A stretch of DNA of 56,431 nt from NCBI RefSeq assembly GCF_002161175.1, contig NZ_NFMA01000021.1:1-56431 (forward strand), in the 5' to 3' direction. Each line of letters opens with the position of its first letter. Position 1 is the stretch's first letter. This DNA comes from Flavonifractor sp. An100 (GTDB lineage: Bacteria > Bacillota > Clostridia > Oscillospirales > Oscillospiraceae). The notes below the pieces were generated by a model. The model did no database searches. It saw only the letters and a program-made list of their open reading frames with translations, and was not told the DNA's origin. The position numbers and the translations under genes were made by a program. This document shows positions 30,526 through 39,654 of this stretch, piece by piece.

Positions 30526-31854
30526 ATGGGAAAATTGGAAAAACGATTGTCATCCTCACAAATGATCATTCTCGGCTTTGCCGTTGTCATATTGCTGGGT
30601 TCTATGCTGCTGATGCTGCCCGTATCCAGCAAGAGCGGAACATTCAGCCCCTTTCTGGATTGCCTGTTGACATCTACCTCCGCAGTATGCGTTACCGGTC
30701 TGGTGGTTTATGACACGGCAGTCCACTGGACTCTGTTCGGCCAGACAGTGATCCTCATATTGATCCAAATCGGCGGCATGGGAGTTATTACCGTGGCGGC
30801 AGCCCTTTCACTGGCTGCAGGCAGGAAAATCTCTCTGATGCAGAGAAGTACCATGCAGGATGCCATCTCCGCGCCACAGGTGGGCGGGATTGTCAGATTT
30901 ACCGGATTTATTCTGAAGGGAATCATTCTCATCGAACTGCTGGGCGCAGCAGTTATGGCTCCGGTTTTCATTCGGGATTATGGATTTGGAGAAGGGCTCT
31001 GGATGGCTGTTTTTCACTCCATTTCAGCGTTCTGCAATGCTGGCTTTGACATTGTAGATGATGGAGTACTTTTCAATTCTCTGATGGGGTACGCCTCCGA
31101 TCCTGTGATCAATCTGGCCGTTATGCTATTGATCATCGTTGGCGGTCTTGGTTTTTTGACCTGGCGTGACATTTATACCAACGGCATCCACATAAAGCGT
31201 TACCGGATGCAAAGCAAAGTGATCCTTACCATGACCGCAGGTTTGATTTTAATTCCAACAGTCTATTTTTTCTTCTTTGAACTGAATCATCTTCCTTTGG
31301 CGGAGCGGTTTTGGGGCGCCTGGTTTCAGGCAGTAACACCCAGAACAGCAGGCTTTAACACGGTTGACCTGAATGCCATGAGCGAGAGCGGACAGATGCT
31401 AACGGCTCTTCTGATGTTGATCGGTGGCGCTCCCGGTTCCACAGCAGGCGGCATGAAGGTGACCACCTTCGCTGTGATGGCGGCTGTGGCGGCAGCGGTG
31501 TTCAAACGGCGGCAGAATGGTCGCTTTTTCGGGCGACGCATAGATGATGAAACGGTTAAAAACGCCGCAACCGTTTTCTTAATGTACATTGGCTTATTTC
31601 TGCTGGGTGGCATGCTCATCAGCAAACTGGAAGGGTTCCCGCTCCTTGCCTGCCTGTATGAATGTGCCTCTGCGGTTGGAACGGTGGGGCTTTCCCTTGG
31701 CATCACACCGGAATTGGGATGGACCAGCAAACTGATTCTGACCGCACTGATGTATATCGGACGGGTCGGCGGGCTGACATTGCTTTTCGCAACGCTCCCG
31801 GCAACAAAAAACACGATGTCCCGACTTCCTCTTGAGAAGATTTCGGTGGGCTGA
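30526..31854 (+). CDS. trkH: TrkH/KtrB-family potassium channel subunit
   Basis: A 442-residue K+ uptake membrane protein. Four pore-loop repeats of the family are visible: TSTSAVCVTGLVVYDTA, SISAFCNAGFDIVD, TPRTAGFNTVDLNA and ASAVGTVGLSLGITP, each giving the single selectivity-filter Gly. Length and the C-terminal RVGGLTLLFATLP are typical of KtrB. It works with the cytoplasmic NAD/ATP-binding TrkA/KtrA protein encoded 18 nt downstream. GGAGG precedes the ATG. Confidence 0.9.
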   Translation: MGKLEKRLSSSQMIILGFAVVILLGSMLLMLPVSSKSGTFSPFLDCLLTSTSAVCVTGLVVYDTAVHWTLFGQTVILILIQIGGMGVITVAAALSLAAGRKISLMQRSTMQDAISAPQVGGIVRFTGFILKGIILIELLGAAVMAPVFIRDYGFGEGLWMAVFHSISAFCNAGFDIVDDGVLFNSLMGYASDPVINLAVMLLIIVGGLGFLTWRDIYTNGIHIKRYRMQSKVILTMTAGLILIPTVYFFFFELNHLPLAERFWGAWFQAVTPRTAGFNTVDLNAMSESGQMLTALLMLIGGAPGSTAGGMKVTTFAVMAAVAAAVFKRRQNGRFFGRRIDDETVKNAATVFLMYIGLFLLGGMLISKLEGFPLLACLYECASAVGTVGLSLGITPELGWTSKLILTALMYIGRVGGLTLLFATLPATKNTMSRLPLEKISVG

Positions 31855-31872
31855 GAACAGGAGGTATCTTTT

Positions 31873-32520
31873 ATGAAATCAGTATTGTTGATTGGCTTGG
31901 GCCGCTTTGGAAAGTTTATTGCCATGAAGCTGCACAGTATGGGTCATCAAATCATGGCAGTAGATGCAAACGAAGATCGTGTGAACTCGGTACTGCCCTA
32001 TGTGACAAACGCACAGATCGGCGACAGCACCAACGAGGCGTTCCTCTCTTCGCTGGGAATAAGCAATTATGACGCCTGCATCGTCGCCATTGGCGATGAC
32101 TTTCAGAACTCTCTGGAAACAGCCTATCTATTGAAAGAATTGGGCGCAAAAAAGGTGATAGCCCGTGCCTCGCGCGAGATCCAGGAAAAGTTCCTGCTTC
32201 ACAACGGGGCCGACGAGGTGGTCTACCCGGAAAAACAGCTGGCATCCTGGACGGCGATCCGCTGTTCGTCCGAACATATTCTGGAATACATCGAGTTGGA
32301 TGATGAATACGCAATTTTTGAACTGGAGGCACCGATGGAATGGGTGGGAAAAACCATTGTCCAGCTGGATATCCGCAAAAGGTTCGGCATCAATGTGCTT
32401 GGTATTCGGGAAAACGGTAGGCTCAATATGAGCATCACACCGGACACCATGCTCTGTCGCGGCGCATCACTGCTCGTCTTAGGGCACGAAAAGGCAGTCC
32501 ATAAATGCTTCCGCATCTGA
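31873..32520 (+). CDS. trkA: TrkA/KtrA-family potassium uptake regulator
   Basis: A 215-residue protein with an N-terminal RCK (TrkA-N) Rossmann domain, beginning MKSVLLIGLGRFGKFIAMKL (GxGxxG) with Asp36 in AVDAN. It ends with a TrkA-C domain from ~135 onward (DEYAIFELEAPMEWVGKTIV). It gates the TrkH pore in response to nucleotides, and in Firmicutes often c-di-AMP. AGGAGG lies before the ATG; it is co-transcribed with trkH. Confidence 0.9.
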   Translation: MKSVLLIGLGRFGKFIAMKLHSMGHQIMAVDANEDRVNSVLPYVTNAQIGDSTNEAFLSSLGISNYDACIVAIGDDFQNSLETAYLLKELGAKKVIARASREIQEKFLLHNGADEVVYPEKQLASWTAIRCSSEHILEYIELDDEYAIFELEAPMEWVGKTIVQLDIRKRFGINVLGIRENGRLNMSITPDTMLCRGASLLVLGHEKAVHKCFRI

Positions 32521-32553
32521 CCTGATTCTTTCAGCCTCCTTGCCGATGAGCGC

Positions 32554-32778
32554 TTGGAGCATATTGAAACGCAATATGGATCTTTGCTCATTCCTTATAA
32601 AAAACGAACGGAACCGGTTAGCACGTTGGGATTACCCGTTGAGGCTCTAGATGAAATCGAATGGATTCATGTGATTTGGAAAAACAAAGCCAAAGCCAAG
32701 AACCGGGATCGTGTGATAGGCGCACTTGTAAATGAGCATTGCAGCGTGAAGTGCGGCTATGCGGACTATCTGGATTGA
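32554..32778 (+). CDS. Short hypothetical frame between trkA and kdpD
   Basis: The frame is open from the trkA stop and could start with TTG at 32554. It reads LEHIETQYGSLLIPYKKRTE, TLGLPVEALDEIEW, and ends VKCGYADYLD. No ribosome site is convincing and I do not recognise a family. It may be a remnant of a longer gene. Treat as doubtful. Confidence 0.3.
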   Translation: MEHIETQYGSLLIPYKKRTEPVSTLGLPVEALDEIEWIHVIWKNKAKAKNRDRVIGALVNEHCSVKCGYADYLD

Positions 32779-32850
32779 GTGCTGTTGTATCACTATGGAA
32801 AATGCATCGGATTTGTGATAATATCAGAAAAACAGGAAGGAGTGAGCAAG

Positions 32851-34818
32851 ATGAATCAACATACCAATGATGGCAAACGGGACCATATTCTCGCCTGCCT
32901 GTCTTCCGCTCCCTCCAATGCAAGGATCATCCGCACCGCTGCGCGAATGGCAAAGGCTTTCGATGGTCAGTTCACTGCACTGTTTGTAGAAACGCCTGAT
33001 TTTGCCCTTGCCACCGAGGAGAACAAAAGGCGGCTGGAGGAAAACCGAAAACTGGCGGAGCAACTCGGCGCAGACATCGAAACTGTATACGGTGATGACA
33101 TCCCTTATCAAATCGCGGAATTTGCCCGCATATCCGGTATCACGCGAATCGTTCTGGGGCAAAGTGCCGTTACCCGAAAGCATCTGTTTGGAAAACCTAC
33201 ACTGACACAACTGCTGCTGTCCTATGTGCCGGAACTTGATATTCACATTATTCCTGATAAGGCTGCGGATACCACCTATCATCCTAAAAAAGCAAGACAG
33301 CACAGCAATGCAGATATTCTAAAAAATATAATCAAGAGCGTGCTTATCCTTTTGGCGGCAACGCTGTTGAGCTTGCTGTTCCACGAGATCGGCTTTACCA
33401 GGCCGAATATTATCATGGTCTACATTCTTGGTGTTCTGCTGACATCCATTGCCACATCTCATCGGATCTATAGTCTTGTATCTTCCATCGCCAGTGTTTT
33501 TATTTTCAATTACCTGTTCACAGAGCCTCGCTTTTCGCTGACCGCCTACGAAACAGGCTATCCGGTGACCTTTATCATCATGTTTTTGACGGCCTACATC
33601 ACCGGCACCTTTGCGATCCGCTATAAGGAGCAGGCTAAGCAATCTGCCAAAATCGCTCACCGTACCAAGATCCTGTTTGATACAGATCAGCTTTTGTCAA
33701 AGGCCGAGGGCAAAGAAGCTATTTTGCAGACAGCCGGAGAACAAATCAAAAAGCTGCTTGGCAGAGATATCATTTTATTCAATCATGCAGATGGTCAACT
33801 TTCCGAACCTATAGTGTTTACAGACCAGGATGCGCCTTTGTTTAAGAAAACAAACGAGTTGGAAGTTGCTCAATGGGTGCTTGAACACAACCACACTGCA
33901 GGGGCAACTACCGAACGCTTTCCGGATGCCCAATATCAGTATCTTGCCATCCGGGTCAATGAGCGTGTTTACGGTGTGGTCGGTATTGATGCGAAGGATG
34001 GGGCACTGGATGCTTCAGAAAACGGAATCCTCTTGTCTATACTCGGTGAGACAGCATTGGCCTTAGAGAATGAAAAAAATATCAGAGAAAAAGAAGCAGC
34101 GGCAGTGTTGGCTGAAAGCGAGCAGCTCCGGGCTAATCTTCTGCGTACCATTTCCCACGATCTGCGTACTCCCTTGACCACCATCTCCGGCAACGCAGAC
34201 AATCTTCTTCATAACGGCCACAGTTTTGATGAAGAAACCAAACGACAGATATACTCTGACATTTATGATGATTCTGTGTGGCTGACCAATCTGGTGGAGA
34301 ATCTTTTATACTCCACCCGTATTGAAGAAGGGCGCATGGCACTAAAGCCTTCTCCGGAACTGCTTTCCGAAATCTTTGAGGAGGCAATGCAGCATATTCG
34401 TCCCAAGCTAAAAGGGCATACTGTCACAGTGTTTTGTGAAGATGATTTTATGCTGGTTCGGGCTGATGCGAAACTGATCGTACAGGTTATCATCAACCTT
34501 GTTGACAACGCTCTGAAATACACTCCGCCTGAGACTGCTGTTTATATCAGCACTGCAAAGCGGGGGAAGATGGCGGAGATCAAGATCGCTGATACGGGGA
34601 ATGGAATCAGTGATGCAGAAAAGATTAAAATTTTTGATAAGTTCTACTGCGGTGAAAATAGAATAGCGGATAACCGCCGCAGCCTGGGCCTTGGACTTTA
34701 CCTCTGCAAAGCCATTGTAGAAGCTCATGGAGGAACGATTTGCGTTACAGACAATCTCCCACATGGAGCAATATTCCACTTCACCCTTCCGCTGGAGGAG
34801 GCAGCTTACCATGAGTAA
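32851..34818 (+). CDS. kdpD: Short KdpD-like sensor histidine kinase
   Basis: A 655-residue membrane kinase. It has a universal-stress-like domain (~14-140, ending IHIIPDK), a four-helix DUF4118 membrane domain (~165-265: SVLILLAATLLSLLFHEIGF and following), a GAF-like region (~300-430), HisKA with the phospho-acceptor His in TISHDLRTPLTT, and HATPase_c (NLVDNALKYTPP, DTGNGI, SLGLGLYLC). The ~220-residue N-terminal KdpD domain with Walker motifs found in E. coli KdpD is absent. No kdpFABC genes are present. AAGGAG precedes the ATG at 32851. The stop overlaps kdpE by 8 nt. Confidence 0.85.
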   Translation: MNQHTNDGKRDHILACLSSAPSNARIIRTAARMAKAFDGQFTALFVETPDFALATEENKRRLEENRKLAEQLGADIETVYGDDIPYQIAEFARISGITRIVLGQSAVTRKHLFGKPTLTQLLLSYVPELDIHIIPDKAADTTYHPKKARQHSNADILKNIIKSVLILLAATLLSLLFHEIGFTRPNIIMVYILGVLLTSIATSHRIYSLVSSIASVFIFNYLFTEPRFSLTAYETGYPVTFIIMFLTAYITGTFAIRYKEQAKQSAKIAHRTKILFDTDQLLSKAEGKEAILQTAGEQIKKLLGRDIILFNHADGQLSEPIVFTDQDAPLFKKTNELEVAQWVLEHNHTAGATTERFPDAQYQYLAIRVNERVYGVVGIDAKDGALDASENGILLSILGETALALENEKNIREKEAAAVLAESEQLRANLLRTISHDLRTPLTTISGNADNLLHNGHSFDEETKRQIYSDIYDDSVWLTNLVENLLYSTRIEEGRMALKPSPELLSEIFEEAMQHIRPKLKGHTVTVFCEDDFMLVRADAKLIVQVIINLVDNALKYTPPETAVYISTAKRGKMAEIKIADTGNGISDAEKIKIFDKFYCGENRIADNRRSLGLGLYLCKAIVEAHGGTICVTDNLPHGAIFHFTLPLEEAAYHE

Positions 34819-35509
34819 ATATCAGATCCTTGTGGTAGAGGATGACGCCCCGGTGCGTAACCTGATCACCACCACACTAAAAGCACGCGACTACCGCTTT
34901 ATTACTACCGGCACTGGAGAGGGAGCTGTGATGGAAGCCGCCTCACACAATCCCGATATCGTTCTGTTGGACTTGGGCCTGCCTGATCTTGACGGTGTGG
35001 AGGTCATCCGCCGCATCCGAAGCTGGTCCAATATGCCGATCATCGTCATCAGCGCGAGAAGTGAAGACAGCGATAAGATCGACGCTCTGGATGCCGGAGC
35101 TGACGATTATCTGACCAAGCCCTTCTCCGTTGATGAGCTTCTTGCCCGCCTGCGGGTAACACAAAGACGGCTGGGACTGATGCAGAACGCTGGCGCGGAA
35201 CAGGCTGTCTATCAAAATGGCTTGTTGCGGGTCGACTATTCTGCGGGATGTGCATACCTCGGTGAAGAGGATCTGAAGCTGACCCCTATGGAATATAAGT
35301 TGCTCTGTCTTTTGGCACGCAACACCGGAAAAGTGTTGACACACCGGTTCATTCTGCAGAATGTTTGGGGCAGCAGTTGGGAAAACGATATTGGATCTCT
35401 GCGTGTCTTCATGGCAGCACTGCGAAAAAAATTGGAGTCCAATACATCATCGGCCCGGTATATTCAGACTCACATCGGAGTTGGATACCGAATGCAAAAG
35501 ATCGATTGA
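34811..35509 (+). CDS. kdpE: KdpE-like response regulator
   Basis: A 232-residue OmpR-family regulator. The receiver domain starts MSKYQILVVEDDAPVRNLIT, with phospho-acceptor Asp in IVLLDLGLPDLDG and Lys in DYLTKPFSVDE. The winged helix is LKLTPMEYKLLCLLARNTGK to the end. It should be phosphorylated by the overlapping KdpD. Its likely targets are the TTAATR boxes before trkH and upstream of the CorC/ytvI divergent region. A terminator follows. Confidence 0.9.
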   Translation: MSKYQILVVEDDAPVRNLITTTLKARDYRFITTGTGEGAVMEAASHNPDIVLLDLGLPDLDGVEVIRRIRSWSNMPIIVISARSEDSDKIDALDAGADDYLTKPFSVDELLARLRVTQRRLGLMQNAGAEQAVYQNGLLRVDYSAGCAYLGEEDLKLTPMEYKLLCLLARNTGKVLTHRFILQNVWGSSWENDIGSLRVFMAALRKKLESNTSSARYIQTHIGVGYRMQKID

Positions 35510-35568
35510 AGCCAATCAGAAAACCGATGTCAAATGTAGTTATCTTGCGCTGCTGAATTCAATAGAAA

Positions 35569-35610
35569 CCCACGGGACCAGTTCTCTTGAACCGCTCCCG
35601 TGGGCTTTTT
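35569..35610. terminator. Terminator between kdpE and DUF6076 gene
   Basis: CCCACGGGA (35569-35577) pairs with TCCCGTGGG (35596-35604), then CTTTTTC. It separates converging genes. Confidence 0.75.
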
Positions 35611-36821
35611 CATTTTCCGTATTTCTCTTTCAGGCTCTGGTGTCCCTTCTGAGCTTCCCTCCGCAGGTCATCGGCGGTCAGTATCTGGCACTGCGGGTCG
35701 GGGTCGCTCAGATTCAGGTGTGCCATTTTTTCCGGAAAGTATCTCTCCGGGTCAAATCTGAAATCCCTCGCAACAAGCTGCTGCCACCTGCTCGGTCCAT
35801 CGGGCAGGTTGATCTTGCCCGCTTCATAGCTCGTCAGCTCATGGGTGGTGTCGATCTTCCGCAGGAACTCCTCTGCCGTCAATTTTCCCTGGACATACTC
35901 CTCCCGCGCCAGCCGCGCGTTTTCGCTCCACTGGTCGTACTGCTCGTAGTCCATTGGTATCAGCTTCGAACGCTCAGAGGGCGGCGCATCTTGCCAGCGG
36001 AGCAGACGGGAGTACATCCTGTCCCGCAGCTTTTTATAGACCAGGAGGGCTTCATCCTCCGAAGTCTTATCCAACCTCGCCAGATTTGCGCCGCGCTGTT
36101 TGCAGCTCTGTCCATCGGTCACCCGGTCACAGTACCGGGTGACCTTTTTCGTTTTCGGGATGAAATAGCCCCAGCAGTAACCGCACCGGCAGATCCGCTG
36201 GTTGTCCTGTTCAAAGTAGAGCGCCAACACCAATATCCAAAGTTCCATCAGATTGTGAAGTCGGATCGATAGATACTCCTCTTGCCGTGGCAGCCTCGCC
36301 GGATCACAGATCCGCGCGATGTCGGCATAAGATGCCTTCGGCTTTTCGTACTGCTCTGCCGGTGTCGATCCGGCTGTGCCGTCGAAGGTGATCTCCATAA
36401 TGTTCCGAAGATAGTTCTGCACACGAAGTGGTTCCTCCATCACCCGCAGGATCGCCTGTCCGGCTGTCAGCAGGAACATCGCCGTGCCGTCATCCTCTGT
36501 CTGCAAAGTTCGGAGCAGAATGTCCGTCACAACAAATCCGCTCACAGGGTCGATCTCATACAGGTCGGGCGTCAGCAGAATTGCCTTCGCGACAAAGTCC
36601 TCCAAATCGCTCACAGGAATGTCGATGCGCTCCTCAAACAGAGGATGCTCATCTCGCAGCCACCGCACCACTTTGCGATAGTCGGTATAGTCCAGTTCAG
36701 AAAAAGCGATCAAAGTCTCCGCGGGAGTGAGAGCAGGCATCTGCGTGATTCCCCTGTCATCACAAAGCAGGATGGAATAGCGTCCATCGCCTACCTCCAT
36801 CAAATACAATTCCGAAGCCAT
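35610..36821 (-). CDS. DUF6076-type protein
   Basis: A 403-residue protein starting MASELYLMEVGDGRYSILLC. A zinc-binding segment near residues 230-260 reads RICRCGYCWGYFIPK, then RYCDRVTDGQSCK. The C-terminal ~100 residues are helical and basic. DUF6076 proteins occur in mobile regions of Firmicutes and their role is unknown. GGGAGGTG lies 6 nt before the ATG. The following 366 nt (36822-37187) hold no supported gene. Confidence 0.55.
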   Translation of the reverse strand: MASELYLMEVGDGRYSILLCDDRGITQMPALTPAETLIAFSELDYTDYRKVVRWLRDEHPLFEERIDIPVSDLEDFVAKAILLTPDLYEIDPVSGFVVTDILLRTLQTEDDGTAMFLLTAGQAILRVMEEPLRVQNYLRNIMEITFDGTAGSTPAEQYEKPKASYADIARICDPARLPRQEEYLSIRLHNLMELWILVLALYFEQDNQRICRCGYCWGYFIPKTKKVTRYCDRVTDGQSCKQRGANLARLDKTSEDEALLVYKKLRDRMYSRLLRWQDAPPSERSKLIPMDYEQYDQWSENARLAREEYVQGKLTAEEFLRKIDTTHELTSYEAGKINLPDGPSRWQQLVARDFRFDPERYFPEKMAHLNLSDPDPQCQILTADDLRREAQKGHQSLKEKYGK

Positions 36822-37187
36822 GCTGACACCTCCCAAAAGATCACTTCCTGATGTAAACCTCTCTAAAATTATTCTAACATGAAAACGAAAACAGCGAAAG
36901 CGTAAAGTTTCACTGCACCTCGACAACTGAATACCCGCAGCCGGAGTGCATACACCGTGAGGGAAGCATCGCCATGACCGTCAAAAGGGCTCCCGCAAAG
37001 TCGCAGACTTTGTGGGAAGAGGAGCCGCAACGGCGTGAACAAGTTTTCGGACGAGTCCGGAAACGAGTGATACAAAGTTTGCGGCGACGAGAGCGTGCCG
37101 ACATGGGACAACGCCGCAGAAAGTCTGGGGCAGGAAGGTGTACGGTGTGCGGCAAAACAAAATTAAAATCTGAAAGGAGAATTGAAA

Positions 37188-37403
37188 ATGAAATCGTCTA
37201 TCTACAAGAACTACGACGAACTGCCGCTGTTCCTCAACTCAGATACAGTGGCAAAGACTCTGGGCATCGCGCCATCCAGCGCATACGAGCTGATGCACGA
37301 AAAAGATTTTCCCACTCTGCGCATCGGCAGCCGCATGGTCGTGCCGAAGGAAAAGTTTATCCAGTGGGTGGAGGAGCACACAAAAGGTGGTGAGCGCACA
37401 TGA
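37188..37403 (+). CDS. Excisionase-type helix-turn-helix protein
   Basis: A 71-residue protein: MKSSIYKNYDELPLFLNSDT, then VAKTLGIAPSSAYELMHEKD and FPTLRIGSRMVVPKEKFIQW. This is the MerR-like/excisionase domain that binds DNA at recombination sites or controls replication genes of plasmids. AAAGGAG lies 7 nt before the ATG. It overlaps the next gene as ATGA. No integrase remains nearby, so the pair looks like a remnant of a mobile element. Confidence 0.75.
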   Translation: MKSSIYKNYDELPLFLNSDTVAKTLGIAPSSAYELMHEKDFPTLRIGSRMVVPKEKFIQWVEEHTKGGERT

Positions 37404-37855
37404 GAAGAACGAAACCTCCCGTGGGTTGGGAGCATGTGAAAAGCTGTTTCCCCGTCCCCAACGAACTGCTCGAATTTGATCTGCCCGGTGGAGCCATTGC
37501 AGTCTACATCTACCTGCTGCGTCACGCAGACCGCAGGACCGGCCAGTGTCATCCCAGTACGGCGACTATGGCAAAGAAGCTGCATTACTGCCGAAACACG
37601 GTTGCAAACTATGTCCGACTGTTGGAGGAACGCGGTCTCATCGTTACAGAGAACACGGAGATCATCACAAAGAAGGGCATCAAGAAAAACGGCAACCTGC
37701 TCTACACCCTCGTCCCAATGCACGAAGTCACACAAGCGCACTACGACCGGCAATTCGCAAAAGCAGACCTCGCCGCCGCGCATCAGAAGGCCAAAGCGAA
37801 AGCAGAAAAGCTGGGCATCCAGTTCATCCCGGCAAGCGATGGGCAGAGCGCATAA
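37400..37855 (+). CDS. Winged-helix DNA-binding protein (HTH_36 type)
   Basis: A 151-residue protein. The helix-turn-helix is in GGAIAVYIYLLRHADRRTGQ, CHPSTATMAKKLHYCRNTVA, NYVRLLEERGLIV. The domain is typical of replication-initiator-like regulators in plasmids and conjugative elements. The C-terminal third is a basic helix (AAAHQKAKAKAEKLGIQF). It is translationally coupled to the excisionase-like gene. Confidence 0.7.
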   Translation: MRRTKPPVGWEHVKSCFPVPNELLEFDLPGGAIAVYIYLLRHADRRTGQCHPSTATMAKKLHYCRNTVANYVRLLEERGLIVTENTEIITKKGIKKNGNLLYTLVPMHEVTQAHYDRQFAKADLAAAHQKAKAKAEKLGIQFIPASDGQSA

Positions 37856-38018
37856 ACCGGAGAATAAAACAGTCTGATGCCCGCGCCCGGAGAGTTCGAC
37901 AACCCGCAGCACAAGCCGAGGGTAGCGGCCAACCGGGGATGTATAGAACGGGAAAATCAGTCGTGCTCCAAGGAATTTAAGTGGGTTTTAAGCGAAAAGG
38001 TAGAGGAAGGAAACAACC

Positions 38019-38290
38019 ATGGAGAAAAGGCCAAAGATTTTGGCAGTGGGCAGCTATGTGATGGGCTTGGTGGCCACTACTGGCCGTGCCCCCAAGGAGA
38101 GGGAGACGGTAATGGGGAAGGAATTCAATATGGCCCCAGGAGGAAAGAAACACGATCAAACTGTCCAGTGCGCCCCTCTGGGGACCAGTGTGACGATGGT
38201 AGAATAGGTGGGCGGAGATGCCTTTGGTCAAATATTGCTGGAAGGGGCGGCCCAGACCCTGCTGCCGCGGGTCGGGGCGGTACACATTCC
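38019..38290 (+). pseudogene. Decayed PfkB/ribokinase gene, N-terminal remnant
   Basis: Begins with a good ribosome site and MEKRPKILAVGSYVMGLVAT, then ETVMGKEFNMAPGGK and QTVQCAPLGTSVTMVE, stop, then VGGDAFGQILLEG in the next codons. Ribokinases here read GGKGANQAVQCARLGA...VGRIGGDAFG. Frame damage in the GGK(G)ANQ region and the TAG stop show decay. It lies immediately before the fructoselysine-type regulator, so the operon may once have included a second sugar kinase. Between 38290 and 38539 there is only AT-rich DNA. Confidence 0.7.
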
Positions 38291-38539
38291 AAAGGGGAGA
38301 AAGAGAAAAAAGATATTTACAATGCTTCTGGTTATGATATAATATAATATTATGCAGTTGATTTTTTAGACACTTTGCTGAAACGCACTCGGCCGCACAA
38401 AGGAGATGGACAAGATCTGAAATCCGAAGATTTACTGGACGGAAAGAGGAAAAATTACACCAAAAGACAAATTTGTGAACAGAAACAGAGCAAAGATTTC
38501 TGAACCATGATAAGTACGTATAATTGAGGTGAACTCCAT

Positions 38540-39271
38540 ATGATCAATTCCAACAGTATCACCCCCCTGTATTTACAGGTCAAGGAGCATATTCTGGCGG
38601 ACATTCATGGAGGCAAATATCAGCCCAACGGGCGGCTGCCCTCGGAAAAGGAACTGGCGGCCATGTATAATGTGAGCATGATTACCATTCGCCGTGCCAT
38701 CAGCGAATTGGTGGAGGAATACGTGCTGCAAAAAAAACAGGGAAAGGGGACTTTTGTCACAAAGAAGAGTTTTTCCCGCCCCTATTCGCAAAGCGCCCTG
38801 AGCTTTACGGAGATTTGCCGGTCAAACGGCATGCAGGCCTCGGCAAAGCTGCTGCGAAGGGAAGTCATTTCCAACCCCAACCCCAATATTTTAAAACAGC
38901 TGGCACTGCCCGAAGGCAGCCAGGTGCTGCTGGTGGAGCGGCTTCGGTATGCCGATGAGATCCCGATCGTCATTGAACGAAATTATTTTCCCATGGATTA
39001 TGCCTTTCTGATGGATCTGGATTTGGAGCGGCAGTCCATGTATCAGCTGATTCGGGAACACAAGGAAGTGGACTTGCGTCCGGTGATCGGGCAGCGGTTT
39101 GTTACCATCGCAAAGGCGGATGCACAGATTGCCAAACACTTGAAGATTCGTGAATCCACGCCGGTGCTCCAATATGTCGGCTTGGTCTGGGAGATGTTGG
39201 AGGACCGTCCGGCGCACACGTCCTATCAGATCGGATATGGGGAGCAGATGGATTTTGCCCTGTGCTTTTAG
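38540..39271 (+). CDS. GntR/HutC-family regulator of the Amadori operon
   Basis: A 243-residue regulator. The N-terminal winged helix reads PLYLQVKEHILADIHGGKYQ, PNGRLPSEKELAAMYNVSMI, TIRRAISELVEEYVLQKKQG. The UTRA ligand domain covers ~80-243 (LLVERLRYADEIPIVIERNY and onward). FrlR, which controls fructoselysine genes in Bacillus and E. coli, belongs to this subfamily. GAGGTGA lies before the ATG. A terminator separates it from the operon. Ligand unknown but probably a phosphorylated Amadori compound. Confidence 0.75.
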   Translation: MINSNSITPLYLQVKEHILADIHGGKYQPNGRLPSEKELAAMYNVSMITIRRAISELVEEYVLQKKQGKGTFVTKKSFSRPYSQSALSFTEICRSNGMQASAKLLRREVISNPNPNILKQLALPEGSQVLLVERLRYADEIPIVIERNYFPMDYAFLMDLDLERQSMYQLIREHKEVDLRPVIGQRFVTIAKADAQIAKHLKIRESTPVLQYVGLVWEMLEDRPAHTSYQIGYGEQMDFALCF

Positions 39272-39421
39272 GGGAATTTCATGGACAGAAAGGCGGTATT
39301 TTTTGGTTATTTTGTGCAGGAAATGATGCTTTTTTACAGCGGGACAATAGAAGATATCCGGAGATAAAAATGCCAAAACGACCGAAAAAGAAACATTTAC
39401 CAAAATTATATGAAAGATAAT

Positions 39422-39464
39422 GTGGGTTAAGATGGAGATTACATACATCTTAACCCACTTTTTT
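39422..39464 (+). terminator. Terminator after the GntR gene
   Basis: GTGGGTTAAGATG (39422-39434) pairs perfectly with CATCTTAACCCAC (39446-39458), then six T. Confidence 0.85.
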
Positions 39465-39560
39465 GCATATTAAGGTAGAGGTAAAGGGAAAAAGGGGGTG
39501 CAGGAGAAAATTCATTTTACAATTAGCACAAAAAAGAGATAAATTTTTTCGAAAAACTAT

Positions 39561-39588
39561 TGAAATTTTCTTCAATGATGATATAATG
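39561..39588 (+). promoter_or_regulatory. Promoter of the Amadori operon
   Basis: TTGAAA (39561-39566), 16-nt spacer, TATAAT (39583-39588), 66 nt before the frlD-like start. The next strong promoter-like sequence on this strand is not seen until after 51 kb. Confidence 0.7.
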
Positions 39589-39654
39589 TTCTATAATCAC
39601 ACACAACATTTTAGCTTGCTTCAAACAGAACAGACTGCTTCGGAGGAGACGGAG

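Noticed and set aside
35361..36272. 303-codon plus-strand frame opposite DUF6076 gene
   Set aside because: No ribosome site, starts inside kdpE, antisense to a gene with a clear zinc-binding segment.
37877..38347. 156-codon plus-strand frame
   Set aside because: Overlaps the ribokinase remnant in another frame; composition is Gly/Arg-rich and unlike any protein.
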